Assembly: GCA_025618425.1 (NCBI GenBank)
Contig: CM046832.1
Coordinates: 71,966,696-72,030,695, forward strand
Source: Heliocidaris tuberculata
Taxonomy: Eukaryota; Echinodermata; Echinoidea; Camarodonta; Echinometridae
DNA length: 64,000 bases
Direction: 5' to 3'
Position 1 is the first letter of the stretch. Every line of letters starts with the position of its first letter. This document shows positions 40,030 to 52,207 of this stretch, in pieces. A program made the position numbers and the translations under genes. The notes beneath the pieces were generated by a model. The model was not told where the DNA came from. It made no database searches and worked only from the letters and a program-made list of their open reading frames with translations.

Positions 40030-41650
40030 GTCAGTCGTTCTAATCGAAATAATTACAATGTCTATTAAACACAGCAGATTATTCCCGCTAGATCATTCAA
40101 TCGAAACCATCTTAAACGATGATTAAAATCAAAGCTGTCATAAAGAATCGTTTGTAAACAAGATGACAGAAGAATCTGTATCACCGTACGGAATGTCATA
40201 AAAATGAATGTTATCCAAATGTGCCTGCATGCGTTATTATAGAATATGATTTTATAAAAGTTGTCTCAAACACCAGTATCACTTTCTACATGCACGATCA
40301 CTCTATCTTCTAACAGAAATCACAGTGATGTCTTCTGTGTCTTGTTGTCTAGTCTCATAGTTGACCAATTGGACAGTCGTGATCGTTGGTCGATAGATGC
40401 TGATCTTTGTAGAAGAAGTTCTCTTGATCGTGCTCTGTAGACATTCTCTCACGTTAAACTATGATAAATCAGTTTGAGGTTTGTTAACGTCTAGATGGGC
40501 ACAGCGGGACCGGTCCGTTCCTGCAACCTACGCATCTTATAACCCTTCCGCTTGGCGATCGCATTACGTTATTTTGACAACATTTTATCATTCCCTCGTC
40601 AATCGTGACCTCATACTTTCCGATTAGGTCTCCAGCTCATTTTCCAATTATAATGCCAATATAGATGACTCTAGCAATCACTTATTCATGTTCATTTCGC
40701 CATAGCAATGATCTGCTATCACAAGTTAAAGATGGACGCCCACACAATAGAAAATCTCACATTTACAAACTTGCGCATAATGTACAAACAAATCTCGTTA
40801 TTGCCATGTGCGATTGGAAATTGACGAGTCGCAGAGATACTGCAGAAATAACTATTTTCTATTCTCTATCTTCACAATGGCACCTTCACAGTGATGTCCA
40901 TAATCGTTTTATTTACTACCAAACAATGCGATATTTAATCTTTTCACTCAATATGAAGTTGCGCAAACAGTTCTTATACCCCGAAGCGTTCCTGAGCAGC
41001 TTTATTAAAACTCCCTCGATATGTACCAAAAGCAAGACCGTTGAATCGGGGACTGTGTGACTTCGCTGAGCTCAGTTGTTGACATGGGCGTACACCCCCA
41101 AATTCTCTTCGTGACCTGTTCCATTCATAACATGTTGAACTAATAAAGTCTCGTCAAATATACCTAGGACCTCTCTCCTATTTGATCCGATTGCTTTGTT
41201 TGCTTTCTCGAAAGGGTACAGAGTGGTTTTGGACTTTAAATAAGCGAGTCTATGGCAAAAGTGAAAGGAATTTTACTTCAACCATAAAGTCTATATCACC
41301 GTAGGGAGACTAAACTTTACACTCCATTACAATGACGTAATGTAACAGACTCAAAACGACGCATAATAAAACTTAATCACTTTTCTCGAAAGCAGCTATA
41401 ACAAGCAGAATAATTGCAAGTTCTAGGTTTGAAGAAAAAAATATCGGTATATAGTTGGTCATTTAGAACTCAAACCTGTTTGATTGTATTCAGCTAAACT
41501 TTACAAAAATATACTACTGAGTTTGCTAAATCCACCCACCAATTTAGAGTCAAATAATTTTATCTGTATCTAAATGTATTCTACTGAGAAATAGAATAGC
41601 TTCCAAAGAGTAGCCTACCCCTCCCCCATCATACAAAAATGAAGCCTGTA
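40030..41650. other. Intergenic sequence upstream of the receptor gene
   Basis: The promoter of the receptor gene may lie here, but I see no convincing motif. A 131-codon plus-strand ORF (40665-41060) has no recognised similarity. Confidence 0.4.
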
Positions 41651-41676
41651 TGTTACCCTCAGTATAATTATATAAC

Positions 41677-41706
41677 CAGGGAAGTGTAACTAGTTACACT
41701 TCCCTG
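41677..41706. repeat. Perfect 30-bp palindrome
   Basis: CAGGGAAGTGTAAC followed by TAGT and its complement reads identically on both strands. A related imperfect copy (CAGGGAAGTTACCCTTCCCTG) lies at 41758-41778. Confidence 0.85.
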
Positions 41707-41949
41707 ATATAACAGTCTATACATGTGTGTATTACACAGAATTGAGATCATTCAAGCAGGGAAGTTACCCTTCCCTGATTCAAGTCTTCAACCAATTTTC
41801 TTGTGTTTCCGGAAGACACAGTAGATGGAGATTATTTACACATATACGCCATTGAACATCCCATGCCTTACTGCATCCTTCATTAACCATACAATAGCTG
41901 GACCTCCAGACTGCTGGACAATCCAACTTTGGTGATAAGATGATTTGTG

Positions 41950-42920
41950 TGAAAGCAGAAAAATAAGGAAAACAGGAGGGTGAAAGTTTGAAAGAAAGCG
42001 GACAAGGAAAGTTATGGATGTTTGAAAATGAGATCACTATCTATGCGCATCTCAAATTGGCAATTTGGTGAGTCATTTTGACATACCTGTGGACAACTCT
42101 CGCGTTTGTCGTACACAAAAATATAATTCATTTGCGGTTTTCTCCGGAGCGCCTTTACCCGCGGGAAATACTCAAAATATTATATTGGAGGTAGCATATT
42201 GTTATAGGTCCTCATGAAAGAAAAAGATCCTACGGAGTAAAGGCCACCGCACACCCTACGATCGGTCTGCGATCCGATTTGTGAAATAAATCGTTATGAC
42301 ATTAAATATTGGCATTTTAACAAATGAAATCAACCCTATTCAAGTTCTGAAAAATAATATGAATACTAAACATATGGGTTTGGTGAGCTGTCAGCTTTCT
42401 ACAAAGAATAAGGGCAAAATTAGTTTCAAATGGCAGGCAGTCGTACGATTTTTGTGACGTCACTACTACTCGGAGCCGATTTGGCCATTCCACCGACTAG
42501 AAAACTCGGCAAAGGCCGTATTATCGATTTTAATATCTGTATGACTATTCAGACCCTCAATCAAAAATATTTTTCGTTTTTAAATGCTTTGTCAAATAAT
42601 ATTACATTTTCTTCTGAAATCGAATCGCAGACCGATCGTAAGGTGTGCGGTGGCCTTAATACATTTTGGGGAAGAAATGACATTTTAGTCACTTTGTGTG
42701 TTGGAGGGAATAGGGGAGTTGTCCGCAATTACATTACGGCCAATTATCTATTCGGCCAATTTGAAATTCCCATTATGTATAGTGATTACAACTTTCAAAA
42801 ATGCATAACTTTCTTATTGCTTGTCCGATTTCCTTTAAACTTTCACCAATCTGCTTCACTGATTTTTCCCCTTTCTTTCAGGGCAACTTGCTATTAAGGT
42901 AGGATTTCCCTTTAATCTTG
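41950..42920. mobile_element. Foldback element, family F, copy 2, split by a MITE
   Basis: The left arm (41985-42070) and right arm (42770-42880) are complementary around AAGAAAGCGGACAAGGAAAG and CTTATTGCTTGTCCGATTTC. The 42241-42656 MITE separates them. Confidence 0.65.
42241..42656. mobile_element. MITE with 3-bp TAA target duplication, copy 2
   Basis: The 416-bp element starts AGGCCACCGCACACCCTACG and ends in the complement AGGCCACCGCACACCTTACG. Inverted repeats extend about 40 bp (through ATCGGTCTGCGATCCGATTT) with a few differences. TAA occurs directly on both sides (42238-42240 and 42657-42659). A 3-bp TWA duplication fits PIF/Harbinger-type elements. Confidence 0.85.
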
Positions 42921-43435
42921 TCTTTTGTTTGATGGGTCTACATTCTACTACTATTCAATAAGTGACATTCTTAAAAACAACCAAACAAGAGTATACCGAA
43001 AAGTACAACATTGTTGACTGGGATGCAATGATACAGGCGCGTTGCATGCTATGATCAGGTGGGGGTGGGGGGGGGGGGGGGTGTCATCAGATACTGTCTA
43101 TGAATCCGTAATAGTTGTTGGTAAGTTTTGTAAATTTTTGTTATTTTCTTTTCACCATTGGCGGAAAATTCTCTACCCGAGGTCCATTCCCTAAATACTG
43201 ACTGAAAGTTTATTTTCTTAACTGTATATTATTGGTAAATTCTTAGTCTTTCTTATTTTGGTTATTCTAAGAAGAAATGACCTGTATAATACACGTTGGC
43301 AAATTTTGTCCAAACAGCATCTCACCGCTTCAGCGATACTCCTAACTACTGATCCAAAGTAAACCCATCTAAACACCCAACCACAACACCTACATATTGC
43401 TGCTGATGCTGCTTCTGGTGCATGCAAAGTTCTGA

Positions 43436-43530
43436 CTTTCTCTCTCTCTCTCTCTCTCTGTCTCATAAACTTGTCATATAAAATAATTTCAAACTGTGTC
43501 TAAGTTCATCAGCCACACCACGGAAGTGGG

Positions 43531-43567
<37 letters not shown>

Positions 43568-43735
43568 AATAGAGATAGGGAAATAAAACAGAGAGAGGGG
43601 AGGATAGAGAGAGCTAAAGAGGGAAAGAGAGAGGGGAGGGAGGAAGAGAGAGGAAGGAAGGATGGAGGGAGGGAAAGAAGAAGAAGAAGGAGAGAGAGAA
43701 GGGGGAGGGACGGAGGTAGGGTAGTCTGCAAGCAC
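43436..43735. repeat. Low-complexity (CT)n and (GA)n block
   Basis: CT repeats at 43436-43462 and GA-rich repeats at 43533-43715 on the same strand. The ORFs seen across it on both strands are low-complexity. Confidence 0.9.
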
Positions 43736-43988
43736 AGACCCTAATTTGACACTTTATCAGAAAATCATTGTGTCTTGAGAGAAGCCTAACCCAACTACCT
43801 ACTGGTCGTGTCATGAGCACACTCCTAAAGACGTCTTATAGGAGTTCTGTGGTTATGAGCAGCTATAGTACAGGGCCTATACTAGTCTTACAGTGCAGAC
43901 ACTCTTTTACGACTGAGGGTTTGTACCCGCAAACTAGAGGTAGGGAGGGAGAGTGAGAGGTGGAGGTTGAGAAGGCGTTAAAGCAAGA

Positions 43989-43990
<2 letters not shown>

Positions 43991-44033
<43 letters not shown>

Positions 44034-44040
44034 GGGAGGG
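43991..44040. repeat. (GA)n and G-run
   Basis: GA run followed by a G homopolymer. Confidence 0.9.
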
Positions 44041-44099
44041 GTCTGGTGGGTCGACGGATGTTTGATTGCACAGGTTATACCTGCTGAGGTCGTCCCAGA

Positions 44100-47000
44100 A
44101 TCTCAGCATGATTAGGATGAGCTCACAGTGTCTCATTTCATTTCGAAAGAAATACTACCACATAAAGAGAACAAAGCCTCTGACAATACTCATGTGACAT
44201 ACTTTGTTAAAAAATAAATGAAACTGTTGATATAATCATGATGATACACATAGGGAAGTTTTTTTTTTAAAGTTACAAATATTATCTTCTTTTATTTTTG
44301 TAGACGTTTTCATTTTTATTTGACATGCATTTCCAGTGAGATACCTAGCTCTCACGGGAGGTGTTTTTCTATCAAAAATGATATTTCTGAGGATACTGAG
44401 AACTTGTAGTGTAAGCCTGTTCAAGAGTGTAACATTGCACCATTGTGGATTTTAAAAAAAATAAAAAATCTCAGCATGGTTAGCAAAATAACTGGAAATA
44501 TGATGTAAAATAATTCTTCATTTCGTTTCGTTTTCAGTTATACATCAATCCTTCTCTATATACATCCAACCTTCCCCATATCTCCCCTTTCTCTCTCCCG
44601 CTCTCTCTCTCTCTCTCCCCTCTCTCTCTCCCCTTCTTTCACAAACGCTTTCTCGTCTAATCCTCTCTTTCAAACAGATTTTATCACATTTCACCTCTTT
44701 TATTTCCCTTTTTTTCCTTCAAATTTTCTTCCTAAAATGAGTGATTAAAATGAGTGAGTTTCATTCGTTCTATATTTGCAAGAGAGTAATACTAAAATGC
44801 TCTTGATAACACTGCGAATGTCGACAATTTGCCAAAGGAAAATCTCGATAATGAATAATTACTGTAGCAGCCGCCTTCATCTATATAGAACAAATCATAT
44901 TTTATGGCAGTAATGAATATGTATGTTGTAAAGCCACAATGTCGGAGGGGTTTCCTGTTAAATCAGCCAGGATAAAGGCTCGTTACTGAAAGTAATACCG
45001 TCATTTGGTTACAAAAGTAATGGCTACAAATCCAATATTAATGGTCAGGTGGGACTTGATTGGTAGAGAAATGTCGTCAACGGGCAGTTGCCTTTTCCTC
45101 TTCTTGTTTCTAGTAGTCATGGAGGTTGGGATTCTACAACTAGGACTTTGGGTCTAGAATTTATCCACCGGAACACCGCATCTTTAATGAAATCACTTTT
45201 TAGTTATTCATTCATGTGATATGCAAAAGAATCTCATCAGGCGAATAGGTGCAACTGTATTGAAGGTGTGTAGGCTGTAGGAAGTGTATTCACCAAAGCC
45301 TTTATATCCCTGAGTTTCCTGTAATCCCTCGTGATGAATTAAAAAAAAAATGTGTTCACTTCAAAACGCATACAAGAAATCACATAAATAGAATTGTTTA
45401 TTCGATAAAATGTTCAATAAAACTGTGTGTTCCACAACCAATATATATATATATATTGCATGTATACGTTCTCTACTGCCAACTACCTACACTATTATAC
45501 TATACCCTCTGTTGTCTTGAGACCAAAGGAAAGACTTCATACCATCACGGCTGCAAACTATTAAAAACTTAAAACATCCTCCTCACTCTTTTATCAACTC
45601 ATGTTCTATGAGCCAGATAGAACAATACATGTTTGATATTCTTTTGAGTACTCCTAGATACTAAAAGATAGCAACCGTGTTGCATAATATTATATTTCAA
45701 TCGTGGATATGATTACACTGATTGCATAATACGATGTCAAGTTGTTATATCATGTTGTTCTGGAATCATAACTCTGTATACGCTTCATTTTTAAATATAC
45801 CCCTTTCGTCTATAAAACAACGCAAATATGAAAATATAATTGATCTGTTTACCATGTTTACTGTTTATGAATAACATCACATGATTACATCAAAAGCACA
45901 TAAAATGTCAAAGGTTACGATTTACCTCAATAAAATAACTAAACTTTCAGTTAATACTCTACAATACTAAAGGATACATACATAAATCCAGTGATCTATG
46001 GGGTACTGAATAATATATGAACAGGTCAATATTACATCAATCAATTTAACACAGATAAATCAGGGCATGTTTACACTTTATCTACAACCGAGTATTTCTC
46101 AGAAGTACTGCCATATTTTTGGACTTAAAAAAAAAAACTTTCAATCATTTTATTTGTTGCAATGACAGCGATATGTAACCACTCACACACACACACTATC
46201 CACTCATTAAATCATGAGTTGACCCTAACACTAAACTTGTTTGAATACAAGAAGAAAAATCGAAAGTTGGATTGCAATTTGAAAAGAATACAGCAAAGAA
46301 TAAGAAAGTTATGAAATGTCGTAACTTTCGTCATGTTCTCTGACCATTATCATTTTCCTCATATTGATTTGATATCAATATAGAAAAGCTTTACAACCAC
46401 GTCTCCGTTCTCAAATAGCTTAATATACATGAGCAATTTCAAGTCAATAATTTATACAATTTGATCATAGCCATTTTTCCTATTTCATCGTGCCATAATG
46501 TGTAATGAATATAATGTTCCACCATTTAAACGGTGCTGTCTCACACTTTGACCTTGTAAAAATACCAACAATGAAACTAAATGCTATACCTAGAATTCTA
46601 CAAACTGTACATAATCACATACCACTTAAAAACTTTTCTTGCCTTGAACGTGGCAGTCGTCAGTGACGGGCCAACCTGTTTTCTGATTAAATACCTTAAA
46701 AATTTTACCTTAAAAATTAATGTTTTAATGTAAAAATAAAGAATTGTAGCACCTAAATTGAATAAATTTCTGGTATATCAGCGAAAAATGTATTAATTAA
46801 CCTGCATGCTATTAACATGATCGCAAAAACTTTGGAGAATCAACTACAGGGCAATTTCAGTACCCTATATAATTTATTATATTATCCCATATAATGAAGT
46901 ACGTTCAGATTACGTAATACGTCATAGCAATGTTTGCACATTCCAAAACATGATGGACGAGGCAATTGAAATTGCCTTTGTGATCGTGTTTTACAGTTTA

Positions 47001-48253
47001 AGTTCAAGTGTTGGTCAAGGTCATGGATTCAGAGAAGATGTGTTTTTATTTTTGTATATAGCTGGTCTAAGACAGATTGGACGATCAGTTTTCTTCAATT
47101 AGTTTTGAAAGCTATAAGCGGACAATTATATTTAGGGGCTATCTCTCCGGCCAGACATATATGTCTTCCTATACCATATCTCATTTTCCAAAATCAACAC
47201 ATATGCTATATTATCTGAAATTGGAAGTTCGGAAATAATATCAGCCATGAGATATTTACAATAGAGGGATTCTGAAATATTACTGATAGATAAATCTTGA
47301 AAAAATAAACAATATTTTTTTTTCTCGAAAATGCATGCATTTTAAAGCACTTTTAAAGAGGCTGTGTTTGTATATACGTGAATCTAAAAATAAGAACATT
47401 CAGGAATTATACACTCATCCTTTGGCCTTTAGATCACCACTGTCTATTACGATATGAAGCGGTTGATTGAGGAAGCAGTTTAAAAATCTAAAATAAATAC
47501 TGATTTTTCTAGAGCAGTGATTGTACATTAAAACTATGGGAATTTGCACTTTATTACCATGGCCACATGACGACAATTTTATCCTCTTGTTATTCTAAAA
47601 GTCAAGGACTCTACCAATTCATAACCGTTTCTTGTACTTTTTTTCTCTACTTCATACCTCCTTGAAAACGTAACATTCAACAGACAAATTTTCAAAAGAC
47701 ATTTTCTTAAAATTAAAACTGGGTTCAGTTTGACAAGAGCCCTCTACCTATCCCTTTCCATCATTCATATAGACCGATATACTTCTAGTACATTGCAGTG
47801 AAACACCTTCTTTTTTGATACTGATTGAATTTCTGATGGATATCCTGGATGTGGAATGTTCAATTTATAGAGATACAAAGAAATGCAAAGAGAGATTTGC
47901 AGAAGAAGGAATAGTTATATACAGTCCCGTGCATTGAAATACAACCCCTCTGTGAAGTCCAGTTGCGTAGCGTGAACCTATAGCTCCGCCAAGTGTATCA
48001 AAAACTGACAATATATTTGTAAAAGAAAGTTCTTTTACATCAGTATGTAGGTTGAGGGAATGCCACTTTGTAATATCATAGCAAAACAAAAATAATAAAG
48101 GTTTTCAACATAACACTGACATCCTGCTGACAAAATGGAAAGAAATCTTAAATAAATTATATAGCGAAGACTTTTTTTCAATAGAGAAAAATTATCGATA
48201 AAACAGCTGCTCTTGAGGATCGAATCAACAGCATATTATTGATTCTCTGTGAG
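44100..48253. other. Intergenic sequence between the two genes
   Basis: AT-rich with CT-rich stretches (44560-44640), a TA run near 45442 and a half-copy resembling family F (46262-46340). I see no gene or RNA. Confidence 0.5.
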
Positions 48254-48259
48254 TTTATT
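48254..48259 (-). terminator. Candidate polyadenylation signal of the HNMT-like gene
   Basis: AATAAA on the minus strand about 365 bases after the stop. It is the first canonical hexamer I found downstream, in AT-rich sequence. Confidence 0.35.
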
Positions 48260-48623
48260 TGATATCTAATAATCTGCATACCCTAAAAATTATTTCCATT
48301 TCAAGTTAGTGTATGAATGGAGTATTACGGTCTTGAAGACATACTTAAATGCTGGATCATATACTTACTCCCATGTTCCTTTCTCTATTTTTTGTTCTCA
48401 TGTAATGCAAACGAACATTAATCGCTCAAGTGACAAGCTACTTCAAGAATAAGTTACTAAATACACAGGAAAAAATCTATTCAAACCAAGATCATCAATT
48501 CAAATGATGATAATAATATCGGTACTCTGGTAAAGACTAAGATAAAGATAATATTACTTGATCAAATATACATATTGGTCAGATTCAGAAAGGAGAAAGC
48601 CTCTGAGCAGGGGGCAGGAAACT

Positions 48624-49057
48624 TCATTGAGCGTCCATTTTGTTTTCTACTGCACTGCTATCAGCTGAACAAGGGGCGAGTAAAGGTTGATCCTTGGTCT
48701 TCGTCACCACGATGGCATCGAAGCTTAGCCGGACGGTTACCCGACCATCAGGATGCTGTTCGCAGTGGTCGAGAAGCCTCTTCATAAGTCGGTCCCTATC
48801 TGAGGTGGTTAACGTCTGGTAAACCTGGGCAGCGTTGGTCAGGCAGATGAAGTCGAGCAGAAGCTTACCACCTTTGGAATCTTCCTTGAAGCATTCGGTG
48901 ATGTCCAGATGGTAGATGACATTCTCGATATCGTACTTGAGCCCTAGGCGACGTAGGGCACGCGTTACGTCATCACTATAACGCTTTTTGTTCTTCGGAG
49001 CTTGCTTATTCCGTTTTGGTTCCAGATCTAAGAAGGACTTAAATAGGTCGTTGTTCT
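48624..49057 (-). CDS. HNMT-like exon 4: substrate-domain and C-terminus
   Basis: The exon is 434 nt: two bases of a lysine codon, 143 codons and a TGA stop. The first part is basic (PKRNKQAPKNKKRYSDD), then RALRRLGLKYDIENVIYHLD and ITECFKEDSKGGKLLLDFIC match the LGLKYE and SDCF...LLWDFL blocks of HNMT. The tail after the final strand (AIVVTKTKD) is about 22 residues longer than in human HNMT. The ORF has no early ATG, so it is easy to miss. Confidence 0.87.
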
Positions 49058-52000
49058 CTGCAAGTAATCAAATCACCATATTTCGCACATCATTTAATTT
49101 GATCTAAACCACATCTTGACACTTGCTTTAAAAGCTAAATTGGATGATTGAATTTGATTTTGACATATAACCATGCTTACAGGGACGTCAATTATGGGGT
49201 GGCAGGTGGGACAGTTGCCCCCGCTCCCAGAAAACGTTTTGCCACGCCAATAAATCCGGAGGTGTTAATAAAATAAGGAAAAATGATGCAAAAATCAGGA
49301 AATTAAACCTTCCACGATCAGACTTCAATTTCGCAGCAAATTCTCTAATTTTCGCTGCTTCTTGTAACTGTGAAGAAGCTGGTAATTAAGAGGCATTTAA
49401 AAAAATCATGACGGGTACTATTAAGCCGTCTTCCCCCCCCCCTCCATCCGAAAAACGGGTCAACGCCCCTGCATGCTTGTCATTAGTTTAGATTTAAAAT
49501 TTGCTAATATAATAATGATGAATTTAATTATGGGTTGGTGTCTGACAAATAGGCATATGAACTGAGCAAACAAAAACAAAACAAAACAAACAAACAAACA
49601 AACAAACAAACAAACAAAATCCATGTGGTAAGTCTATACACTGAGGGGCACCGGCACCATTGCTCGAAATCACTTTTAGGATTGAAATAAATTTTAGTCG
49701 ATGAAAGAATATCCTCAGGTATCGATTACAACTCTACTTTCCATTGTCCAAAAACCGTATCTTTTTATTATGATAACTTGTTATTTTGTATCTGTAACTT
49801 ATAGTACTGGATACTAACTTTTTGAAGCTATCGTAATGAGTATGACCCCTCCATCCAGCAGTGCCTTGTAGTAGTTACTGATGGTCGATTCCATATCTCG
49901 TGCGTGGTAGAGCATCTGCAGCATGTGGACAAAATGAACTTTAGGGAATGCGCCCTCTGCGACTAGCTGGCTCATGGTTGCCTGAAATTTAACAAGAGGA
50001 ATTTTAATTTTTATAGATTTCCCTGTTCCTAGGGAAAAGAGCTCGAGAAAAAAAAGAAAAGAATAAGATGTTTTAGCAACAAATAAAACAAAAATAAGAA
50101 TAACAAAAACTAACAAACAAACAAAAACATGGGCATGGCTTAGTATGCACAGTCTAATGATCAAGTTTTTGATAAGCGACAATGTTATTGCCAGAAGGAA
50201 ATAAACTGATCAGTTCCTCAGTTGAAACATTTAATTCTTTGCACTAAAAAAAAACACCAAACAAACAAACTTGAAAAACTCCTAAAACGACCACCGAATT
50301 ATTCGCTTGGATTGAGTAGTGGCAAAAACCAGAACAAACAGCAAATGCAGTGTGATCCTGCTCCCCCGCCCCTGAAAGACACTGAGATGAAACAAACTGC
50401 ATACGAATTTAAAAGGAAATATCAAAACTGAACATGGTATATTTTGACACTAGAAAGGAGCCTTTCCACTTTAAGTAAGAACACCACGGAACTCTTGTAA
50501 CAGAAATAAATAATAAATTTTACCTGACCCATATTGGCGCCACACGTACTTATCGGAACAATGGTATTGCGACTGACTTCTTTCTTCATCATTTACGAGC
50601 AACAAATATATTAATTTAGCAACGCCAGACATTGATGGCTACGCATGATAAGTTCTTTTTCGTTTATGTCTGAAGTGGGAGGGGGTGGGGGATTCATAAT
50701 AACGAGGAAAAAATAATCCTCTAACGTCATGTATTCTGTCTTTGAGGGAGGAATGCTGTGTTGAGATTCTTAATTTGAATATTATTCTCATGAACAACTG
50801 TAATCCTTCCTAACTTTATAATCATTTACGTGGAACGGCTTTGTGGAATAATATCTCAAAGAAAGAAAAAAGGGAAAGGGTCATTCATGGGTCAAAGGAA
50901 AGTTGGTCAAAGTCAAAATGATGCAAAATAGATTCCCTTGGTTTTCCAATAGTTCAATACAAGAACAAGTAAGCTGTATAGCACAACCTCAAGAAAATTG
51001 TAATTCATGAACAACTGTATTTTCGAGAAATAACAATTTTCATGTTGACGTTTAAGGATTTAAGTTTCAAATGTATTTTCAAAGGTACATAATTGTGAAT
51101 ATTACTATTTGCAACCCACAAATAAGATTCTGTCCACACTGATTACTCAAAAAAGGGGGGAATTAAAAAATTAATACACTAAAACAAAAAAATAGTAATA
51201 GATAACCAAAATTCACTAAAATCTCTATTTCATTCAAGAATATTTGTAGAAAGCGATAAAATCCAAATTTCATCAAATTCATAACTTTGACTAATGCCTG
51301 TGTTCCTTTGAAAGAGACAAACTCTTTATTTTTGACGACTTTTAGAAAAATATGTTCCCATCTATATCCCCTTTTGCAGTGCTATAATTACCATCACTTT
51401 CAGTGGTAAAGTTCTTCAAAATAAAATATCTGAAATATTTCAAAATATAGAAATATATTAAATTTAGGTGAATGAATGGTATTAACAAGTTAAATCTCAA
51501 AAAAGGAGAATAAAGCCCTGGGAAAAAAATATATTTTAATGAAAAGAGAGGATAGAGAGAAGCAATTTAAAAAAAAACTTCCATCAAAATCGGTTAAGAA
51601 ATGAGAAAGTTATGAAAGTTTGAAAAATCTCAATTTACTTTCTATGGCGATCCTCAAATTGGCAATGTTGCTTCAAAGTGACAGGTTTAGTAGTACAACT
51701 CTCCATATGTTTTGTACACAAAATTTCATATTTTATCCATTATCTCTAAAGATGCTGCTTGTCTTTTTGTAAACTTGACATATGCTGTGTCAAATACATT
51801 TTCCCATGACATATCTTGAGCTAAGAAGGAGACAAGCTGCACTTTGATATGAAATTTTGTGTACAAAACATATGGAGAGTTGTACTACTAAAACTAAATT
51901 GCTAAATTGCTTCTTCCTATCCTCTCTTTTCAATTAAAATTGATTTTCCCAAGGGTTTCATTCTCCTTTAACTATAGTATCAGCTACCTTTAGAATAACA

Positions 52001-52172
52001 AACACTAAACGAGAAAATAATCTTGACTTTGGAAAGAGTCAAACAACAACATAGACCTTAAAATGACAGTGCTGTATACGTGCCAAAATTTATATAAATA
52101 AAACCATGATACGAGTGTATTTTGTAATAGCATATTCGTCACGTTTCTTGGGGATTCTCCTCAATTTGACTG

Positions 52173-52207
<35 letters not shown>

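Noticed and set aside
40665..41060. 131-codon plus-strand ORF upstream of the receptor gene
   Set aside because: No recognisable domain, no splice context and unremarkable composition. I cannot exclude a lineage-specific gene but have no support for one.
42430..42897. 155-codon plus-strand ORF
   Set aside because: It runs from the MITE into the arm of a foldback element, so it is a product of repeat sequence.
43463..43820. Overlapping ORFs rich in Ser/Leu/Pro or Arg/Glu
   Set aside because: Translations of CT/GA low-complexity sequence.
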